Shown here: in pieces, positions 47,095 through 58,353 of the stretch
How the letters are laid out: each line of letters opens with the position of its first letter
How positions within the stretch are numbered: the first letter of the stretch is position 1
Assembly (NCBI GenBank): GCA_937928085.1
Contig: CALFVU010000010.1
Coordinates: 52,928-116,927 of the forward strand
Direction: 5' to 3'
From: an uncultured bacterium
GTDB lineage: Bacteria; Spirochaetota; Leptospiria; Leptospirales; Leptonemataceae
DNA: 64,000 nucleotides
Notes under the pieces: model-generated
Databases searched by the model: none
Seen by the model: only the letters and a program-made list of their open reading frames with translations
What the model was told of the DNA's origin: nothing
Program-made: the position numbers and the translations under genes

Positions 47095-50000
47095 CTAGTC
47101 ATTTTTTGTAGCTTCTAATTCTAATCTTTTTTTATATAACTTTTGTATATCACCATATTCATTATAAAAAATCTCAATATCTCTATATTTTTTTAATCCA
47201 GTACCTGCAGGAATTAAATGTCCTACTATTACATTTTCTTTTAATCCTACTAATTCATCCACTTTTCCTTTGATCGCAGCATCTGTTAAAACTTTAACAG
47301 TCTCCTGAAAACTTGCACCTGCTAAAAAAGATTCTGTACTTAATGAAGCTCTCGTAATACCAAGTAATATTGGAATCCATTTACAAGGTTCTCCACCTTC
47401 TTCGATTACTCTTTTATTTTCTTCCAGTACTTTGAATTTTTCTACTTGTTGATGTAAAACAAACTTTGTATCACCCGGATCTGTGATTTGAACTTTCCTT
47501 AGCATTTGCCTTATAATGATTTCTAAATGCTTATCATTGATATAAACTCCTTGTAGTCTGTATACTTCTTGAATTTCTTGAATTAGAAATTCATGCAATG
47601 CTTCCAAACCACGAATTCTTAAAATGTCATGAGGGTTCAACTGGCCTTCCGTTATAGGTTCACCTTTAGTTACTTGATCTCCATTTCTTACCAATAATCG
47701 CAAACCTATAGGTATTACAATTTTATATTTCTTGAGAGTATCTGACTGATCGTAATAAACATTATATTTACTATATTCTAACTGATCCATTTCTTCTTCT
47801 TGATCATCAAAATTAACATCGATTACTTCTTCATTAAAATTTTCTGACAATTGCAATGGTAATATATAAATCACTCTTTTATCTCTTATAACTTCATTGT
47901 TATCTACTACATATCCATCAATAGGTGCAAGTATAGCAGACTTTTTAGGTGATCTTGCTTCGAATAATTCTTCTACTCTTGGTAAACCTCCCGTAATATC
48001 TCTAGTTTTAATTTCTTTAGTGGCAATCTTAAACAAAATATCTCCTTCACCTACTTCTTGCTGATCTTTTACCAAGAGTACAGCCCCTACTGGTACAGGG
48101 AATTCTTTTTCATTGATTTTGATCGTTGGATTTAATTTTTTTCCTCGAACCTCGTATATTCTATTATTTCCCTGCTCGTCTTTTTTTAAGTTATCACTAT
48201 TAATATCTTTATATTCGACAACACCAGAAGTATCAGTGATGATCACGTCATTTAAAGAATCAAATCTCGCTATCAATGTATTAGCAGGATAATGATTCCC
48301 TTCTTCTACAAAAATTTCACTTCCTATTTTAAGATTTATAGTTATAGGATTATCATCAACGATCATTAGTTGTTCATTTTCGATAAGGATCATTCCCTTA
48401 TATTGACTGCTATAACTTCTTTCCCATTTTTGAAGTTTTTCATCATAATATTCATCCGCAATTACCTGCCCAATAGCTACTTCTTCTTCGTTTTTAACTT
48501 TAAGATTTTTTAATTGATCTAATTTTTTTGTATCTAAAATTTTAATTAGTTCAATCTTTCCTCTAGTTGCTAATAATTTCTTATTATCTTTTGATTTTAC
48601 TACTGTGCCATAAATTTTAGAAATTTTAACATTTGATGGTGATCGAACTTCATTTTCTCCCCTTTCCACATTTGTAGCAATACCACCCACGTGGAAGGTC
48701 CTCATAGTAAGCTGTGTACCGGGTTGACCAATAGACTGAGCAGCTATTACACCTACAGCTTCCCCTAAATCTACCAATTTTAGTCTTGCCAAATCTAAAC
48801 CATAACACTTTGCACAAATCCCTCGCCTAGATTCACAAGTTAATACTGAACGAATATAAATTTTTTCTATTCCTAGTGAATCAATTTTTTTACCTACTTC
48901 TTTTGTAATTAGAGTACCGGCCTTGAAAATCACTTCTTTGGTAATAGGATCTACAACTTCTTTTGCAAGAATTCTACCAAAACATCTCTCTCCTAAACTA
49001 ATAATGATTTTATCCCTTTCTTTTACGGGACCAATCCACATTCCTTCTTTTGTGCCACAGTCTTCTTGTGTAATAATCACATCTTGAGCTATATCCACTA
49101 ATCTTCTTGTTAGATAACCTGCATCAGAAGTTTTAAGGGCGGTATCGGCTAAACCTTTTCGGGCACCATGTGTGGAAATAAAAAACTCAAGAACACTTAA
49201 ACCTTCTTTAAAGTTTGAACGAATCGGTAACTCTATAATTTCTCCTGAAGGTTTTGCCATTAATCCCCGCATTCCAGCTAATTGTCGAATTTGTTGTTTT
49301 GAACCTCTAGCACCAGATTCAGCCATTACATAAACTGGATTAAAACCTTTTTGATCTTGCTTAAGCTCTTCGAAAACTGCTTTTAGGATTTCTTCATTCG
49401 TTCTGTCCCAAATTTCAACCACCCTTTTATATCTCTCTTCGTTTGTTATTATACCATTTTTATAATTTTTTGTTACTTTTTCTACTTCTTCGTTTGCTTT
49501 TTGAATCAAATCTACTTTTTGTTTAGGTACCTTTATATCTGAAATAGAAATAGAAGGTGCAAATTTAGTAGAATAAATAAAACCCAATTCTTTAAATTTT
49601 TCTAACATTTCCACTGTTTCTATGATACCATAATTAATATACACATCCGCTATAATTCGAATAGCTTCTTTGTCTGTAATCGAAGTATTTACAAAAGGAT
49701 AATTTTTCGGTAGAACAGAGTTAAATATAATTCTACCCGGTGTTGTTGTAAGAATAATATTATCTTTTAAAATTTGAATTTCTGCTCTTAATCCTACAAT
49801 TTTATTTTCCACAGCATACAAGACTTCTTCAAATGTAGAAAACTTTTTACCTTCTCCTATATCTCCAGACAACTTAGAAGTTAATAAATAAAGTCCTAAA
49901 ACCATATCCTGTGTAGGGAATACGATAGGTTGACCATTAGCAGGATTTAATATATTATGAGACGATAACATTAACATCCAGGATTCTAACTGAGCTTTTG

Positions 50001-51399
50001 CGGTTAAAGGAACATGTACTGCCATCTGATCTCCATCAAAATCCGCGTTAAATGCATGACAAACTAACGGATGTAACTGTATAGCCTTTCCTTCTACAAT
50101 AACAGGTAGAAAAGCCTGAATTCCTAATCGATGCAAAGTAGGAGCACGGTTTAGAAGAACTGGATGCTCTTTAACCACCTCTTCTAAAATGAGATTTACT
50201 TCTGCATCTTCCATTTCTATTTTCTTTTTCGCTGATTTGATGTTAGGAATTTTATCATCCTCGAGCAATCTTTGTAAAATAAAGGGTTTAAATAATTCAA
50301 GTGCCATTTTTCTTGGCAATCCCATTTCGTGTAATTTTAATTGTGGACCTATCACAATTACTGATCTTCCAGAATAATCAACTCTTTTACCCAATAAATT
50401 TTGTCTAAATCTACCGCTTTTTCCTTTTAAAGAATCAGAAAGGGATTTTAAAGGTCTATTCGCTTTTCCTTTTACGACTTGGTTTTTACCTCTTTTTGAA
50501 TTATCAAATAAAGCATCTACCGCTTCTTGAAGCAATTTTTTTTCGTTAATAATAATTAGCTCGGGAGATTTTAATTGAAGCAATCTTTTAAGACGATTAT
50601 TTCTATTGATTACCCTTCTATATAAGTCATTTAAATCTGAAGATGCATATCTTCCACCATCCAATTGCACCATAGGTCTTAATTCTGGAGGAATCACAGG
50701 AATTACTTCTAGAATCATCCATTCTGGACGATTACCAGACTCTTTTAAAGATTCTAATATTTCTAATTTTTTTAATAATTTTTTATCAGTAGCTTTTGCT
50801 TTATCTGCCGAAAGCATCGTTCTTAACTTATGAATTTCTGTTTCTATATCTATTCTACTTAATAACTCTTTTAAAGCCTCTGCACCGATCATTGCAATAA
50901 ATTTCTCACCAAATTCATCAAGATATTCATTATATTCTTCATGTGTGATCAGTTCACCAACTTCTTTATCCGAATCAGCTGGTTCTATAACCACATAATA
51001 TTTATATTCTAAAATATTTTTGATTTCATTGATACTTTTATCTAAAAGTAATCCTATTCTACTTGGCGTATTTCGATAATACCAAATATGAGCAACTGGT
51101 GTTGCTAATTCTATATGTCCCATTCTTTCTCTTCGAACTTTGCTATGGGTAACTTCTACTCCACATCTATCACAAGTTACACCTTTATATCTTATAGATT
51201 TAAATTTTCCACAAAAACACTCCCAATCTTTTGTTGTTCCAAAAATTTTCTCACAAAAAAGGCCATCTCTCTCTGGCTTTAAAGTTCTGTAATTTATGGT
51301 TTCTGCTTTTTTAACTTCTCCATATGACCATTCTCGAATTCTTTCCGGACTTGCTAACATGATTTTAATGCTTTCAAATGTAATTTGTTTATTTGACAT
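47095..51399 (-). CDS. rpoC: RNA polymerase beta' subunit
   Basis: The 1,434-residue beta' subunit has the N-terminal zinc ribbon ([25 protein letters not shown], near residue 58), the catalytic [14 protein letters not shown] with three metal-binding Asp, a bridge-helix and trigger-loop region ([25 protein letters not shown]), and the second zinc site [13 protein letters not shown]. An insertion of a few hundred residues after the trigger loop is the usual place for lineage-specific domains. It follows rpoB by 42 bases. Confidence 0.98.
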   Translation of the reverse strand: MSNKQITFESIKIMLASPERIREWSYGEVKKAETINYRTLKPERDGLFCEKIFGTTKDWECFCGKFKSIRYKGVTCDRCGVEVTHSKVRRERMGHIELATPVAHIWYYRNTPSRIGLLLDKSINEIKNILEYKYYVVIEPADSDKEVGELITHEEYNEYLDEFGEKFIAMIGAEALKELLSRIDIETEIHKLRTMLSADKAKATDKKLLKKLEILESLKESGNRPEWMILEVIPVIPPELRPMVQLDGGRYASSDLNDLYRRVINRNNRLKRLLQLKSPELIIINEKKLLQEAVDALFDNSKRGKNQVVKGKANRPLKSLSDSLKGKSGRFRQNLLGKRVDYSGRSVIVIGPQLKLHEMGLPRKMALELFKPFILQRLLEDDKIPNIKSAKKKIEMEDAEVNLILEEVVKEHPVLLNRAPTLHRLGIQAFLPVIVEGKAIQLHPLVCHAFNADFDGDQMAVHVPLTAKAQLESWMLMLSSHNILNPANGQPIVFPTQDMVLGLYLLTSKLSGDIGEGKKFSTFEEVLYAVENKIVGLRAEIQILKDNIILTTTPGRIIFNSVLPKNYPFVNTSITDKEAIRIIADVYINYGIIETVEMLEKFKELGFIYSTKFAPSISISDIKVPKQKVDLIQKANEEVEKVTKNYKNGIITNEERYKRVVEIWDRTNEEILKAVFEELKQDQKGFNPVYVMAESGARGSKQQIRQLAGMRGLMAKPSGEIIELPIRSNFKEGLSVLEFFISTHGARKGLADTALKTSDAGYLTRRLVDIAQDVIITQEDCGTKEGMWIGPVKERDKIIISLGERCFGRILAKEVVDPITKEVIFKAGTLITKEVGKKIDSLGIEKIYIRSVLTCESRRGICAKCYGLDLARLKLVDLGEAVGVIAAQSIGQPGTQLTMRTFHVGGIATNVERGENEVRSPSNVKISKIYGTVVKSKDNKKLLATRGKIELIKILDTKKLDQLKNLKVKNEEEVAIGQVIADEYYDEKLQKWERSYSSQYKGMILIENEQLMIVDDNPITINLKIGSEIFVEEGNHYPANTLIARFDSLNDVIITDTSGVVEYKDINSDNLKKDEQGNNRIYEVRGKKLNPTIKINEKEFPVPVGAVLLVKDQQEVGEGDILFKIATKEIKTRDITGGLPRVEELFEARSPKKSAILAPIDGYVVDNNEVIRDKRVIYILPLQLSENFNEEVIDVNFDDQEEEMDQLEYSKYNVYYDQSDTLKKYKIVIPIGLRLLVRNGDQVTKGEPITEGQLNPHDILRIRGLEALHEFLIQEIQEVYRLQGVYINDKHLEIIIRQMLRKVQITDPGDTKFVLHQQVEKFKVLEENKRVIEEGGEPCKWIPILLGITRASLSTESFLAGASFQETVKVLTDAAIKGKVDELVGLKENVIVGHLIPAGTGLKKYRDIEIFYNEYGDIQKLYKKRLELEATKND

Positions 51400-51441
51400 A
51401 TTTTACCTCTCTAAAATAAATTTATGGTTGGATCAATTGAA

Positions 51442-54400
51442 CTAGTCTCTTTCGATTTTACCTATGGATACTCTTGTTCTTTTACTGTATTCTTCGTCTA
51501 AATCGCTTAGATCTAACGGATTACCATTCGCGTCTAACATTACCATATCTAATGCTAATCCTCTAAGTTCTTGTAATAAGACATTAAAAGATTCCGGTAT
51601 TCCCGGTTTGATTGTTGCAATTCCTTTAATAATTGCATCATACACTCTTGTTCTACCAGCCATATCATCAGACTTTACAGACAACAGTTCTTGTAAATTA
51701 TACGCAGCACCATAAGCTTCCAAGGCCCATACTTCCATTTCTCCTAATCGTTGACCACCAAACTGAGCTTTTCCACCTAAAGGTTGCTGAGTTATTAAAG
51801 AATAAGGACCAATAGATCTTGCATGCATCTTATCTTCTACCATATGGGAAAGCTTTAACATATAAATATAACCACAAAAAACTTTATTTTCAAATTTTTC
51901 ACCAGTTTTGCCATTATATAATGGAAATTTACAATCTAGAGGCAATCCTGCTTCGTTTAAATATTTTTTGATATCCTCTTCTGAAGCTCCATCAAAAACG
52001 GGAGTTTCGAATAAACAATTTAATTTATGGCCTGAATATCCTAACATAGATTCAAAAATCTGACCAATATTCATTCGAGAAGGAACCCCCAAAGGATTTA
52101 ATACAATATCAATAGGTGTTCCATCTTCCATAAATGGCATATCTTCAACAGGTAAAATTTTTGAAATTACACCCTTATTTCCATGTCTTCCAGCCATCTT
52201 ATCGCCAACTTGTAGTTTTCTTTTACTTGCCACATAGACTTTAACAATATCTTCTATACCAGAAGGTAGTTCATCTCCATTTCGTCTTGAATACCATTTT
52301 ACATCAACTACTATACCTTCTACTCCATTAGGAACTCTTAGAGAAGTATCTTTTACATTTTTTCCTTTCTCTCCAAAAATACTTTGTAACAACTTAAACT
52401 CAGGTGCCATTTCTTTATCAATCTGAGGAGTTAGTTTTCCTACTAAGATATCTCCTGGTTTAACCTCAGCGCCTATACGAATAATACCATTTTCATCTAA
52501 GTCCCTGAATGCTTTATCGCTTATATTTGGAATATCTCTTGTAATTTGTTCTGGACCCAGCTTAGTTTCCCGAGTAGAAACTTCAAATTCCTCAATATGA
52601 ATTGATGTATAAATATCTTCCTGTACTACCCTTTCGCTTATTAAAATAGCATCTTCGAAATTATACCCTTCCCATGGCATAAAAGCAACCAATATATTTT
52701 TTCCTAAAGAAAGTCTACCTTCTCTTACTGAAGGACCCTCAGCTAGAATCGTCGCTCTACGTTCAATTATTCCATTTGCATTTCTTTTTTCTTTATATAC
52801 TTTTTGCCCTGCTAGAAGATCACCATATTTAATTGTATCTCCCTCTTTAACGAAAGAATGGAATTCTAAATGATTTTCTTTTAAGGAATAGATAATTTTA
52901 ACTTCTTCGTTATTTTCTAATATGGAATGAATCTCAATTTGATGATTTTTAATACTTTTTACCACACTTTCTTTTGGATAAATAAATTTATTTAACTGAT
53001 TATCCCATTTTTTATATGTAAAATAAATTACTTTGACAACAGGTTTGTGATTAAATAAAGTATCTTGATTGGTTCTTTCAAATTTTCTTAATTGATAAGT
53101 CCTCTTATTACCATCATTTTCTAATACAACGATTTTATTTGCATCAACTTTCAACACAACACCATCATTTTCAGCAAGAACACAAACTCTGGAATCATAA
53201 GCAACTACACTTTCCATCCCTGTTCCTACTATTGGTGGTTCTTCGTATAAAAGGGGGACTGCTTGCCTTTGCATGTTTGAACCCATTAGGGCTCTGTTCG
53301 CATCATCATGCTCTAAAAAAGGAATTAAAGAGGTAGAAACGCTGATAACTTGTAAAGGAGCAATATCCATATAATCAATTTCTTCGGGAGGCAATAGAGG
53401 ATAATCAGATTTTTTTCTGCAGGCAATTAATTTTCCTTTAAAAGTGCCATCTTCGTTTAGAGGAGCATTTGCCTGTGCTATTGCATAATGTTCTTCTACA
53501 TCTGCCGTCATATATTCAACTTCATTAGATACATATACTTTAGTAATTTTTCCGTTTTTATCTCTTTCTTTAATCACTTTTCTATAAGGAGTTTCTAAGA
53601 AACCAAATTCATTAATTCTTGCCAATGTACTCATCGATACAATCAAACCAATGTTTTGACCTTCTGGTGTTTCTATAGGACACATCCTGCCATAATGACT
53701 ATAATGTACATCTCTTGCTTCGAACCCAGCTCTTTCTCGATTTAATCCGCCTGGGCCTAAAGCAGTTAATCTTCTTTTATGTGTAGTTTCTGATAAAGGA
53801 TTGGTTTGCTCCATAAATTGAGACAACTGTCCCAATCCAAAAAAATCATTAATAACAGTAGTAATGGGTTTAATCGAAATAAGAGATTGAGGAGTCATTG
53901 TATCTTTTTCGTTTGATTCCATTCTTTCTCTAATGATCCTTTCCATTTTCTTTAATGCAACTCTTAGATCATTTCCGAAAAGCTCACCAACACTTCGAAC
54001 TCTACGATTGCCCAAATGATCAATATCATCAACTCCGTAATCTGGCACATCATTAATAAGTTTTAAAAAATATTTTAAAGTTTCTATTATATCTATTTTT
54101 CTTAACGATAAGTCTTTCGAATTAGTAAAATCTTTAGGATTGATAAACTTAAACTTATTATTAATTTTGAATCTTCCAACTGAAGAGAAGTTATAATTTT
54201 TTTCATCAAAAAAAAGGCTTTCTAAAAATTCCAAGGCATCTTCATAATCTAATTTATCGTTTCTTAAAAATTCATATAATTTTAAAACAGCTTCTTCTTT
54301 GTTCGTAAGACCATCTTTTTCTAAAGTATTGATTAAAGTATCATCATCTTTATCTGAATAAAATTTAATAAGTTCAATTTTTTCTATATTTTTTTCTTTT

Positions 54401-55203
54401 AAGCTAAGGATCGTATCTTCATCTAATTTTTCTCCCTCATAAAGCATGATTTCGTTATTTTCATCAATCACTCGAGAAGCTAATCTACGATTCAAATATT
54501 TTTTTATTTGATCTTTTCGCAGTTTCTTTAACTCTAATATTTCTACGTTATAAAATAATTTTATGATTTCTTCATTAGTTCCTTTTTCTGCAATTAAAGC
54601 TCGGATAAACCATGTAGCTGGAATTGCTTTTCTTTTATCAATTTTTAAAACAATCAATCCTTTTTGTGTTAATTCAAATTCCAACCATGAGCCTTTATGT
54701 GGAACAATTTTTATCGAATACACTTTTTTTTCTTCTTCGTAAAAAAAGAAAATTCCGGGAGAACGATGAAGCTGAGATACTACGACTCTTTCCGCACCAT
54801 TTATAATAAAAGTTCCCGTTGATGTCATTAAAGGAATTTCTCCAAAATATACTTCTTGCTCTCTAATTTCCCCAGACTCTTTATTGATGATTCGCAAAAC
54901 TACTTTTAAAGGTGCGGCATAAGACAAACCTCTACTTTTACATTCTTGAGGTGACCATCTACAATCACCTAAAGTATAGTGATCATATTCTAAAACAATT
55001 TCTTCTGTTTCGATAGGGAAAGATTCTCTAAAAACTTGTTCCAATCCAATTCTTTTTCTTTTTTTTGGATCAATATCTTTTTGCAAGAAATCCGAATATG
55101 ATTTTAATACAACAGAAATTAAGTCAGGTATTATATTATAATTTGTAATATTTCCTAAATTAATAACTTGTTTTTGTGGATGATGAAATATTATTGTTTC
55201 CAT
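51442..55203 (-). CDS. rpoB: RNA polymerase beta subunit
   Basis: The 1,253-residue beta subunit is complete: [25 protein letters not shown] fork region, [27 protein letters not shown] and the C-terminal [24 protein letters not shown] region. The rifampicin pocket reads [22 protein letters not shown], so at E. coli positions 516, 518 and 531 it has Glu, Thr and Thr in place of Asp, Asn and Ser. A charged insertion near residues 255-345 is lineage-type. It follows a hairpin after rplL. Confidence 0.98.
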   Translation of the reverse strand: METIIFHHPQKQVINLGNITNYNIIPDLISVVLKSYSDFLQKDIDPKKRKRIGLEQVFRESFPIETEEIVLEYDHYTLGDCRWSPQECKSRGLSYAAPLKVVLRIINKESGEIREQEVYFGEIPLMTSTGTFIINGAERVVVSQLHRSPGIFFFYEEEKKVYSIKIVPHKGSWLEFELTQKGLIVLKIDKRKAIPATWFIRALIAEKGTNEEIIKLFYNVEILELKKLRKDQIKKYLNRRLASRVIDENNEIMLYEGEKLDEDTILSLKEKNIEKIELIKFYSDKDDDTLINTLEKDGLTNKEEAVLKLYEFLRNDKLDYEDALEFLESLFFDEKNYNFSSVGRFKINNKFKFINPKDFTNSKDLSLRKIDIIETLKYFLKLINDVPDYGVDDIDHLGNRRVRSVGELFGNDLRVALKKMERIIRERMESNEKDTMTPQSLISIKPITTVINDFFGLGQLSQFMEQTNPLSETTHKRRLTALGPGGLNRERAGFEARDVHYSHYGRMCPIETPEGQNIGLIVSMSTLARINEFGFLETPYRKVIKERDKNGKITKVYVSNEVEYMTADVEEHYAIAQANAPLNEDGTFKGKLIACRKKSDYPLLPPEEIDYMDIAPLQVISVSTSLIPFLEHDDANRALMGSNMQRQAVPLLYEEPPIVGTGMESVVAYDSRVCVLAENDGVVLKVDANKIVVLENDGNKRTYQLRKFERTNQDTLFNHKPVVKVIYFTYKKWDNQLNKFIYPKESVVKSIKNHQIEIHSILENNEEVKIIYSLKENHLEFHSFVKEGDTIKYGDLLAGQKVYKEKRNANGIIERRATILAEGPSVREGRLSLGKNILVAFMPWEGYNFEDAILISERVVQEDIYTSIHIEEFEVSTRETKLGPEQITRDIPNISDKAFRDLDENGIIRIGAEVKPGDILVGKLTPQIDKEMAPEFKLLQSIFGEKGKNVKDTSLRVPNGVEGIVVDVKWYSRRNGDELPSGIEDIVKVYVASKRKLQVGDKMAGRHGNKGVISKILPVEDMPFMEDGTPIDIVLNPLGVPSRMNIGQIFESMLGYSGHKLNCLFETPVFDGASEEDIKKYLNEAGLPLDCKFPLYNGKTGEKFENKVFCGYIYMLKLSHMVEDKMHARSIGPYSLITQQPLGGKAQFGGQRLGEMEVWALEAYGAAYNLQELLSVKSDDMAGRTRVYDAIIKGIATIKPGIPESFNVLLQELRGLALDMVMLDANGNPLDLSDLDEEYSKRTRVSIGKIERD

Positions 55204-55236
55204 AGGTGTAAAATAATTGAATTTTTAAATAAATTT

Positions 55237-55256
55237 AGACCTCATATAAGAGGTCT
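55237..55256 (-). promoter_or_regulatory. rplL-rpoB intergenic hairpin (attenuator or processing site)
   Basis: A perfect 7-bp stem (AGACCTC/GAGGTCT) with a 6-base loop, just after the rplL stop. On the transcribed strand it is not followed by a strong T-run, so partial termination or RNase processing is likelier than full termination. Bacteria often lower rpoBC relative to ribosomal protein genes at this spot. Confidence 0.55.
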
Positions 55257-55269
55257 GAATAATTTTGAA

Positions 55270-55662
55270 TTAAGCTGGAACTAACTCAACCACTGCGCCG
55301 GCTGATTCTAATTTCTTTTTTAATTCCTGAGCTTGCTCTTTAGACACATTATCTTTTATAGATTGATTACCTTTTTCTACCAATTCTTTCGCTTCTTTTA
55401 AACCTAAATTAGTAATTTCTCTTACAATTTTAATCACTTCTACCTTTTTTTCTCCACCTGATTTTAGAACTACATTAAAAGATGTAGGTTCTTCTTGAGC
55501 GGCTTGCCCACCTGCTTCTCCAGCTACTGGAACCACACCAGCTACAGCAACTGGTGCTGCTGTAGAAATTCCAAATTTTTCTTCCATTTTTTTTACTAAC
55601 TCAGCTGCTTCTACTAAGGTCAATTGACCAATTTTTTCAAGTAATTCATCGGTGATTGACAT
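55270..55662 (-). CDS. rplL: 50S ribosomal protein L7/L12
   Basis: Stalk protein that recruits translation GTPases. N-terminal [25 protein letters not shown], an Ala/Val/Gly-rich hinge, and C-terminal [25 protein letters not shown]. The ATG at 55662 is preceded by AGGAG; the longer frame starts with TTG. Confidence 0.97.
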   Translation of the reverse strand: MSITDELLEKIGQLTLVEAAELVKKMEEKFGISTAAPVAVAGVVPVAGEAGGQAAQEEPTSFNVVLKSGGEKKVEVIKIVREITNLGLKEAKELVEKGNQSIKDNVSKEQAQELKKKLESAGAVVELVPA

Positions 55663-55695
55663 ATACAAACTCCTTTTAAAATTTTTTTTATTGTA

Positions 55696-56235
55696 TTATG
55701 ATTGACTTTTTTTTTCTGCTACTGCTTTTAAACCACGCGCTAGTTTTGTAATTACTTCTTTTAAACCAACCGCTATTTTTTGTGTTGGCGATTGTAAACC
55801 ACGTGCAATAATTGTTAAAAGTTCTTCTTTTGTTGGTAATGTAGAAATAGCTTTTACATCTACTTCTGTTAAGAATTTACCTTCATAATACCCACCTTTA
55901 ATTTTTATCTTTTCATTTTTTTTTGATTCCTCTAAAAGCAACTTAGCAACAACAGAAATTTCTGAATCAGAAAAGGTTAAAGCAATAGGTCCATAAAACA
56001 TTTCTTTTATCTGGGATAAATTTTCTAAATTATGTTTTTTTGAATTTTTTAGCGCCAACTTAAAAAGATTGTTTTTAACAACTTTAAAAATAACATTTTT
56101 TTCTTTTAATTTTTTTCTTAACATTGTCATTTCTTCTACGCTAAGCCCGCTATATGTAGTAACAATAAAATTAGGTTTCTCGCTTAAATAAGCTTCTATT
56201 GTTTTTAATAATTCTATATTTCTTGTAGATGGCAT
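55696..56235 (-). CDS. rplJ: 50S ribosomal protein L10
   Basis: Base of the ribosomal stalk. It has the family layout FIVTTYSGLSVEEMTMLRKKLKEKNV, KVVKNNLFKLAL and a helical L7/L12-binding end. The length of 179 is normal. Confidence 0.95.
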   Translation of the reverse strand: MPSTRNIELLKTIEAYLSEKPNFIVTTYSGLSVEEMTMLRKKLKEKNVIFKVVKNNLFKLALKNSKKHNLENLSQIKEMFYGPIALTFSDSEISVVAKLLLEESKKNEKIKIKGGYYEGKFLTEVDVKAISTLPTKEELLTIIARGLQSPTQKIAVGLKEVITKLARGLKAVAEKKSQS

Positions 56236-56246
56236 TTGGATTCTCC

Positions 56247-56927
56247 TTATATACTCATAGTTTTTTGATTGATCTTAAGAGAAGGTCCCATTGTAGGAGC
56301 AATATAAATAGTCTTTATATATTCTCCTTTGGCATCAGAAGGTTTATCTTTTAAGATAGATTGATATAGAGTTTTTAAATTTTCTTTTAAAGATTCAGGA
56401 TCATAAGAGACTTTACCAATTGGAACATGGATAACGCCAGTTTTATCTGCTTTATATTCAAACTGCCCTTTTTTTACATTTTTAATAGCAGTAGCAATAT
56501 CTTCCGTAACAGTCCCAGATTTTGGTTTTGGCATTTTACCTTTAAGGATGGGACCTAATTTTCCTAATTTACTCATCATATCCGGTGTTGCAATACATAC
56601 ATCAAAATCAGTCCATTTTTCGTTTTGGATTTTTTCTATAATATCATCACTTCCAACAACATCTGCACCCGCTTCTTTTGCTATTTGATGCTTATCTTCT
56701 TTTGCAATCACAAGAACTTTTACTTTTTTTCCTGTTCCAAAAGGTAAAAAAACAATACCTCTAACATTTTGAGGAGATTTATAATTGATTTTAAAATGAG
56801 CTTCCACAGTTCCATCAAATTTAGTATAGGATAATTCTTTAATTTTTTTCACCGCCTCATCAACACTTATGGGTTCTCTAGAATTAACTTTTTTACTTGC
56901 TTCTAACCATTTCTTTCCTCTCTTCAT
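56247..56927 (-). CDS. rplA: 50S ribosomal protein L1
   Basis: MKRGKKWLEA start, VRGIVFLPFGTGKKVKVLVIA, MSKLGKLGPILKGKMPKPKSGTVT and TMGPSLKI are diagnostic. L1 moves E-site tRNA and in many bacteria represses the rplKA operon. The length of 226 is normal. Confidence 0.97.
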   Translation of the reverse strand: MKRGKKWLEASKKVNSREPISVDEAVKKIKELSYTKFDGTVEAHFKINYKSPQNVRGIVFLPFGTGKKVKVLVIAKEDKHQIAKEAGADVVGSDDIIEKIQNEKWTDFDVCIATPDMMSKLGKLGPILKGKMPKPKSGTVTEDIATAIKNVKKGQFEYKADKTGVIHVPIGKVSYDPESLKENLKTLYQSILKDKPSDAKGEYIKTIYIAPTMGPSLKINQKTMSI

Positions 56928-56946
56928 AAAATTCTCCTTGTATGTT

Positions 56947-57375
56947 TTATAATTCTACTTCTACCCCCATAGACCTACAAGTTCCAGCAATAATATTAAT
57001 AGCAGCTTCTAAACTATTTGCATTCAAATCTTCTTTTTTTATTTCAGCTATTTTTTGTAACTGAGATCTAGTTAGTTTACCAATTTTTTTTAAACCTGGC
57101 TCTTTGGAACCCTTATCAATTCCTAATTCTTTAAGAATTAAAACAGATGCGGGAGGAGATTTGGTAATAAAGGTAAAACTTCTATCTGAATAAACTGTAA
57201 TCACTACTGGAATTCTTAAACCTGCTTTATCTTTTGTTCGGTTATTAAACTGCTCACAAAATTCTTTTATATTTACACCAGCTTGACCTAAAGCTGGTCC
57301 AATCGGAGGTGCTGGGGTTGCTTTGCCTGCTTCTACCTGTAATTTAATTTGCTTTACTATTTTTTTCTGTGCCAT
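56947..57375 (-). CDS. rplK: 50S ribosomal protein L11
   Basis: [48 protein letters not shown] and [12 protein letters not shown] are diagnostic. L11 is part of the GTPase centre and of stringent-response sensing. The length of 142 is normal. Confidence 0.97.
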   Translation of the reverse strand: MAQKKIVKQIKLQVEAGKATPAPPIGPALGQAGVNIKEFCEQFNNRTKDKAGLRIPVVITVYSDRSFTFITKSPPASVLILKELGIDKGSKEPGLKKIGKLTRSQLQKIAEIKKEDLNANSLEAAINIIAGTCRSMGVEVEL

Positions 57376-57396
57376 AACTCTGCCTTGTTTAAAAAT

Positions 57397-57927
57397 TTAA
57401 ATACTTGCAATCACCTGATTATATTCTACATCAATGGTTGTAGATTGTCCAAAAATTTCGATTTTAATTTTTAATTTTTTTTCGTCTTTTAATACTTCTT
57501 CAATAACACCACTAAAGTTGTTATAAGGACCGTCAATTATTTTAACTTTTTCGCCTTTTGTAAACAAAACGGGTGGCGGAGAAGTTTCTTCTTCTTGAGT
57601 ACCTTGTAAACTCATTAAATTTTTAACTTCTTCTTTTGTTAAGGATTGAGGATTTTTATCTCCTAAAAACCCAGATATCAATGGTACTCTTTTGATTAAT
57701 TGCTTTAATTCTTCGTCTAAATCTAATTCTGCAATAATATAACCTGGCATAACTTTTTTTTCTACAATCACTTTTTTGTCTTTTCTCATTTGCGGAACTT
57801 TTACAATAGGTACAAAAATCTGTCCCAATTTAGATTTAAATCCTTTTGTCTCTAAAAATTTTTCTAAATTTTCTTTTGCTTTTTTTTCAGCACCAGATTT
57901 TGTTTTTAGAACATACCATTTTTTCAT
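57397..57927 (-). CDS. nusG: Transcription antitermination factor NusG
   Basis: NGN domain with KKWYVLKTKSGAEKKAKENLE and VMPGYIIAELDLDEEL, then a KOW domain with GEKVKIIDGPYNNFSGVIEEV. NusG couples RNA polymerase to ribosomes and Rho. The length of 176 is normal. It starts 3 bases after secE. Confidence 0.97.
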   Translation of the reverse strand: MKKWYVLKTKSGAEKKAKENLEKFLETKGFKSKLGQIFVPIVKVPQMRKDKKVIVEKKVMPGYIIAELDLDEELKQLIKRVPLISGFLGDKNPQSLTKEEVKNLMSLQGTQEEETSPPPVLFTKGEKVKIIDGPYNNFSGVIEEVLKDEKKLKIKIEIFGQSTTIDVEYNQVIASI

Positions 57928-57930
57928 AAA

Positions 57931-58116
57931 TTATTTTGTACCCAAGCTTACTAAATACTCAAAAATTTGTTCAAAAACAAAATCTGTAAAAAATAAAAAT
58001 AAAGAGATTATGATTACCGTAATAAGTATAATCCAGGTAGACTTTACTACTTCCTGACGCGAAGGCCAAACCACTTGTTTAAGTTCTTCTCTTACCTCGT
58101 TTATAAATTTCATCAT
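57931..58116 (-). CDS. secE: Protein translocase subunit SecE
   Basis: Single-membrane-span clamp of SecY. FINEVREELKQVVWPSRQEVVKST is the standard amphipathic region, followed by one transmembrane helix. The ATG at 58116 (MMKF...) was chosen because the longer frame runs into tRNA-Trp. It has only a weak ribosome-binding site. Confidence 0.94.
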   Translation of the reverse strand: MMKFINEVREELKQVVWPSRQEVVKSTWIILITVIIISLFLFFTDFVFEQIFEYLVSLGTK

Positions 58117-58130
58117 AGTTAACCATCCAT

Positions 58131-58202
58131 CAGGCCGGGCGAGAATCGAACTCGCATCTGAGGCTTTGGAGGCCTCTATTCTAACCATTGAACTACCAGC
58201 CT
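58131..58202 (-). tRNA. tRNA-Trp(CCA)
   Basis: The minus strand folds into a cloverleaf with acceptor AGGCTGG/CCGGCCT, anticodon loop CTCCAAA (anticodon CCA), and T-arm GTTCGATTC. Discriminator G is usual for tRNA-Trp. CCA is not encoded. Placed directly before secE, as in many bacteria. Confidence 0.97.
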
Positions 58203-58206
58203 TTAT

Positions 58207-58279
<73 letters not shown>

Positions 58280-58293
58280 TTTATTTAAAAAAT

Positions 58294-58323
58294 CCTATAT
58301 TTTGGGGATAGTAATAAGGTCAA
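58294..58323 (-). promoter_or_regulatory. Putative promoter of the tRNA-secE-rpl-rpo cluster
   Basis: On the minus strand TTGACC (58318-58323) and TATAGG (58294-58299) are 18 bases apart, 14 bases before the first base of tRNA-Thr. A short leader would be trimmed by RNase P. Confidence 0.6.
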
Positions 58324-58353
58324 GAATTTTACATTTAAATAGTATTCTAAATT

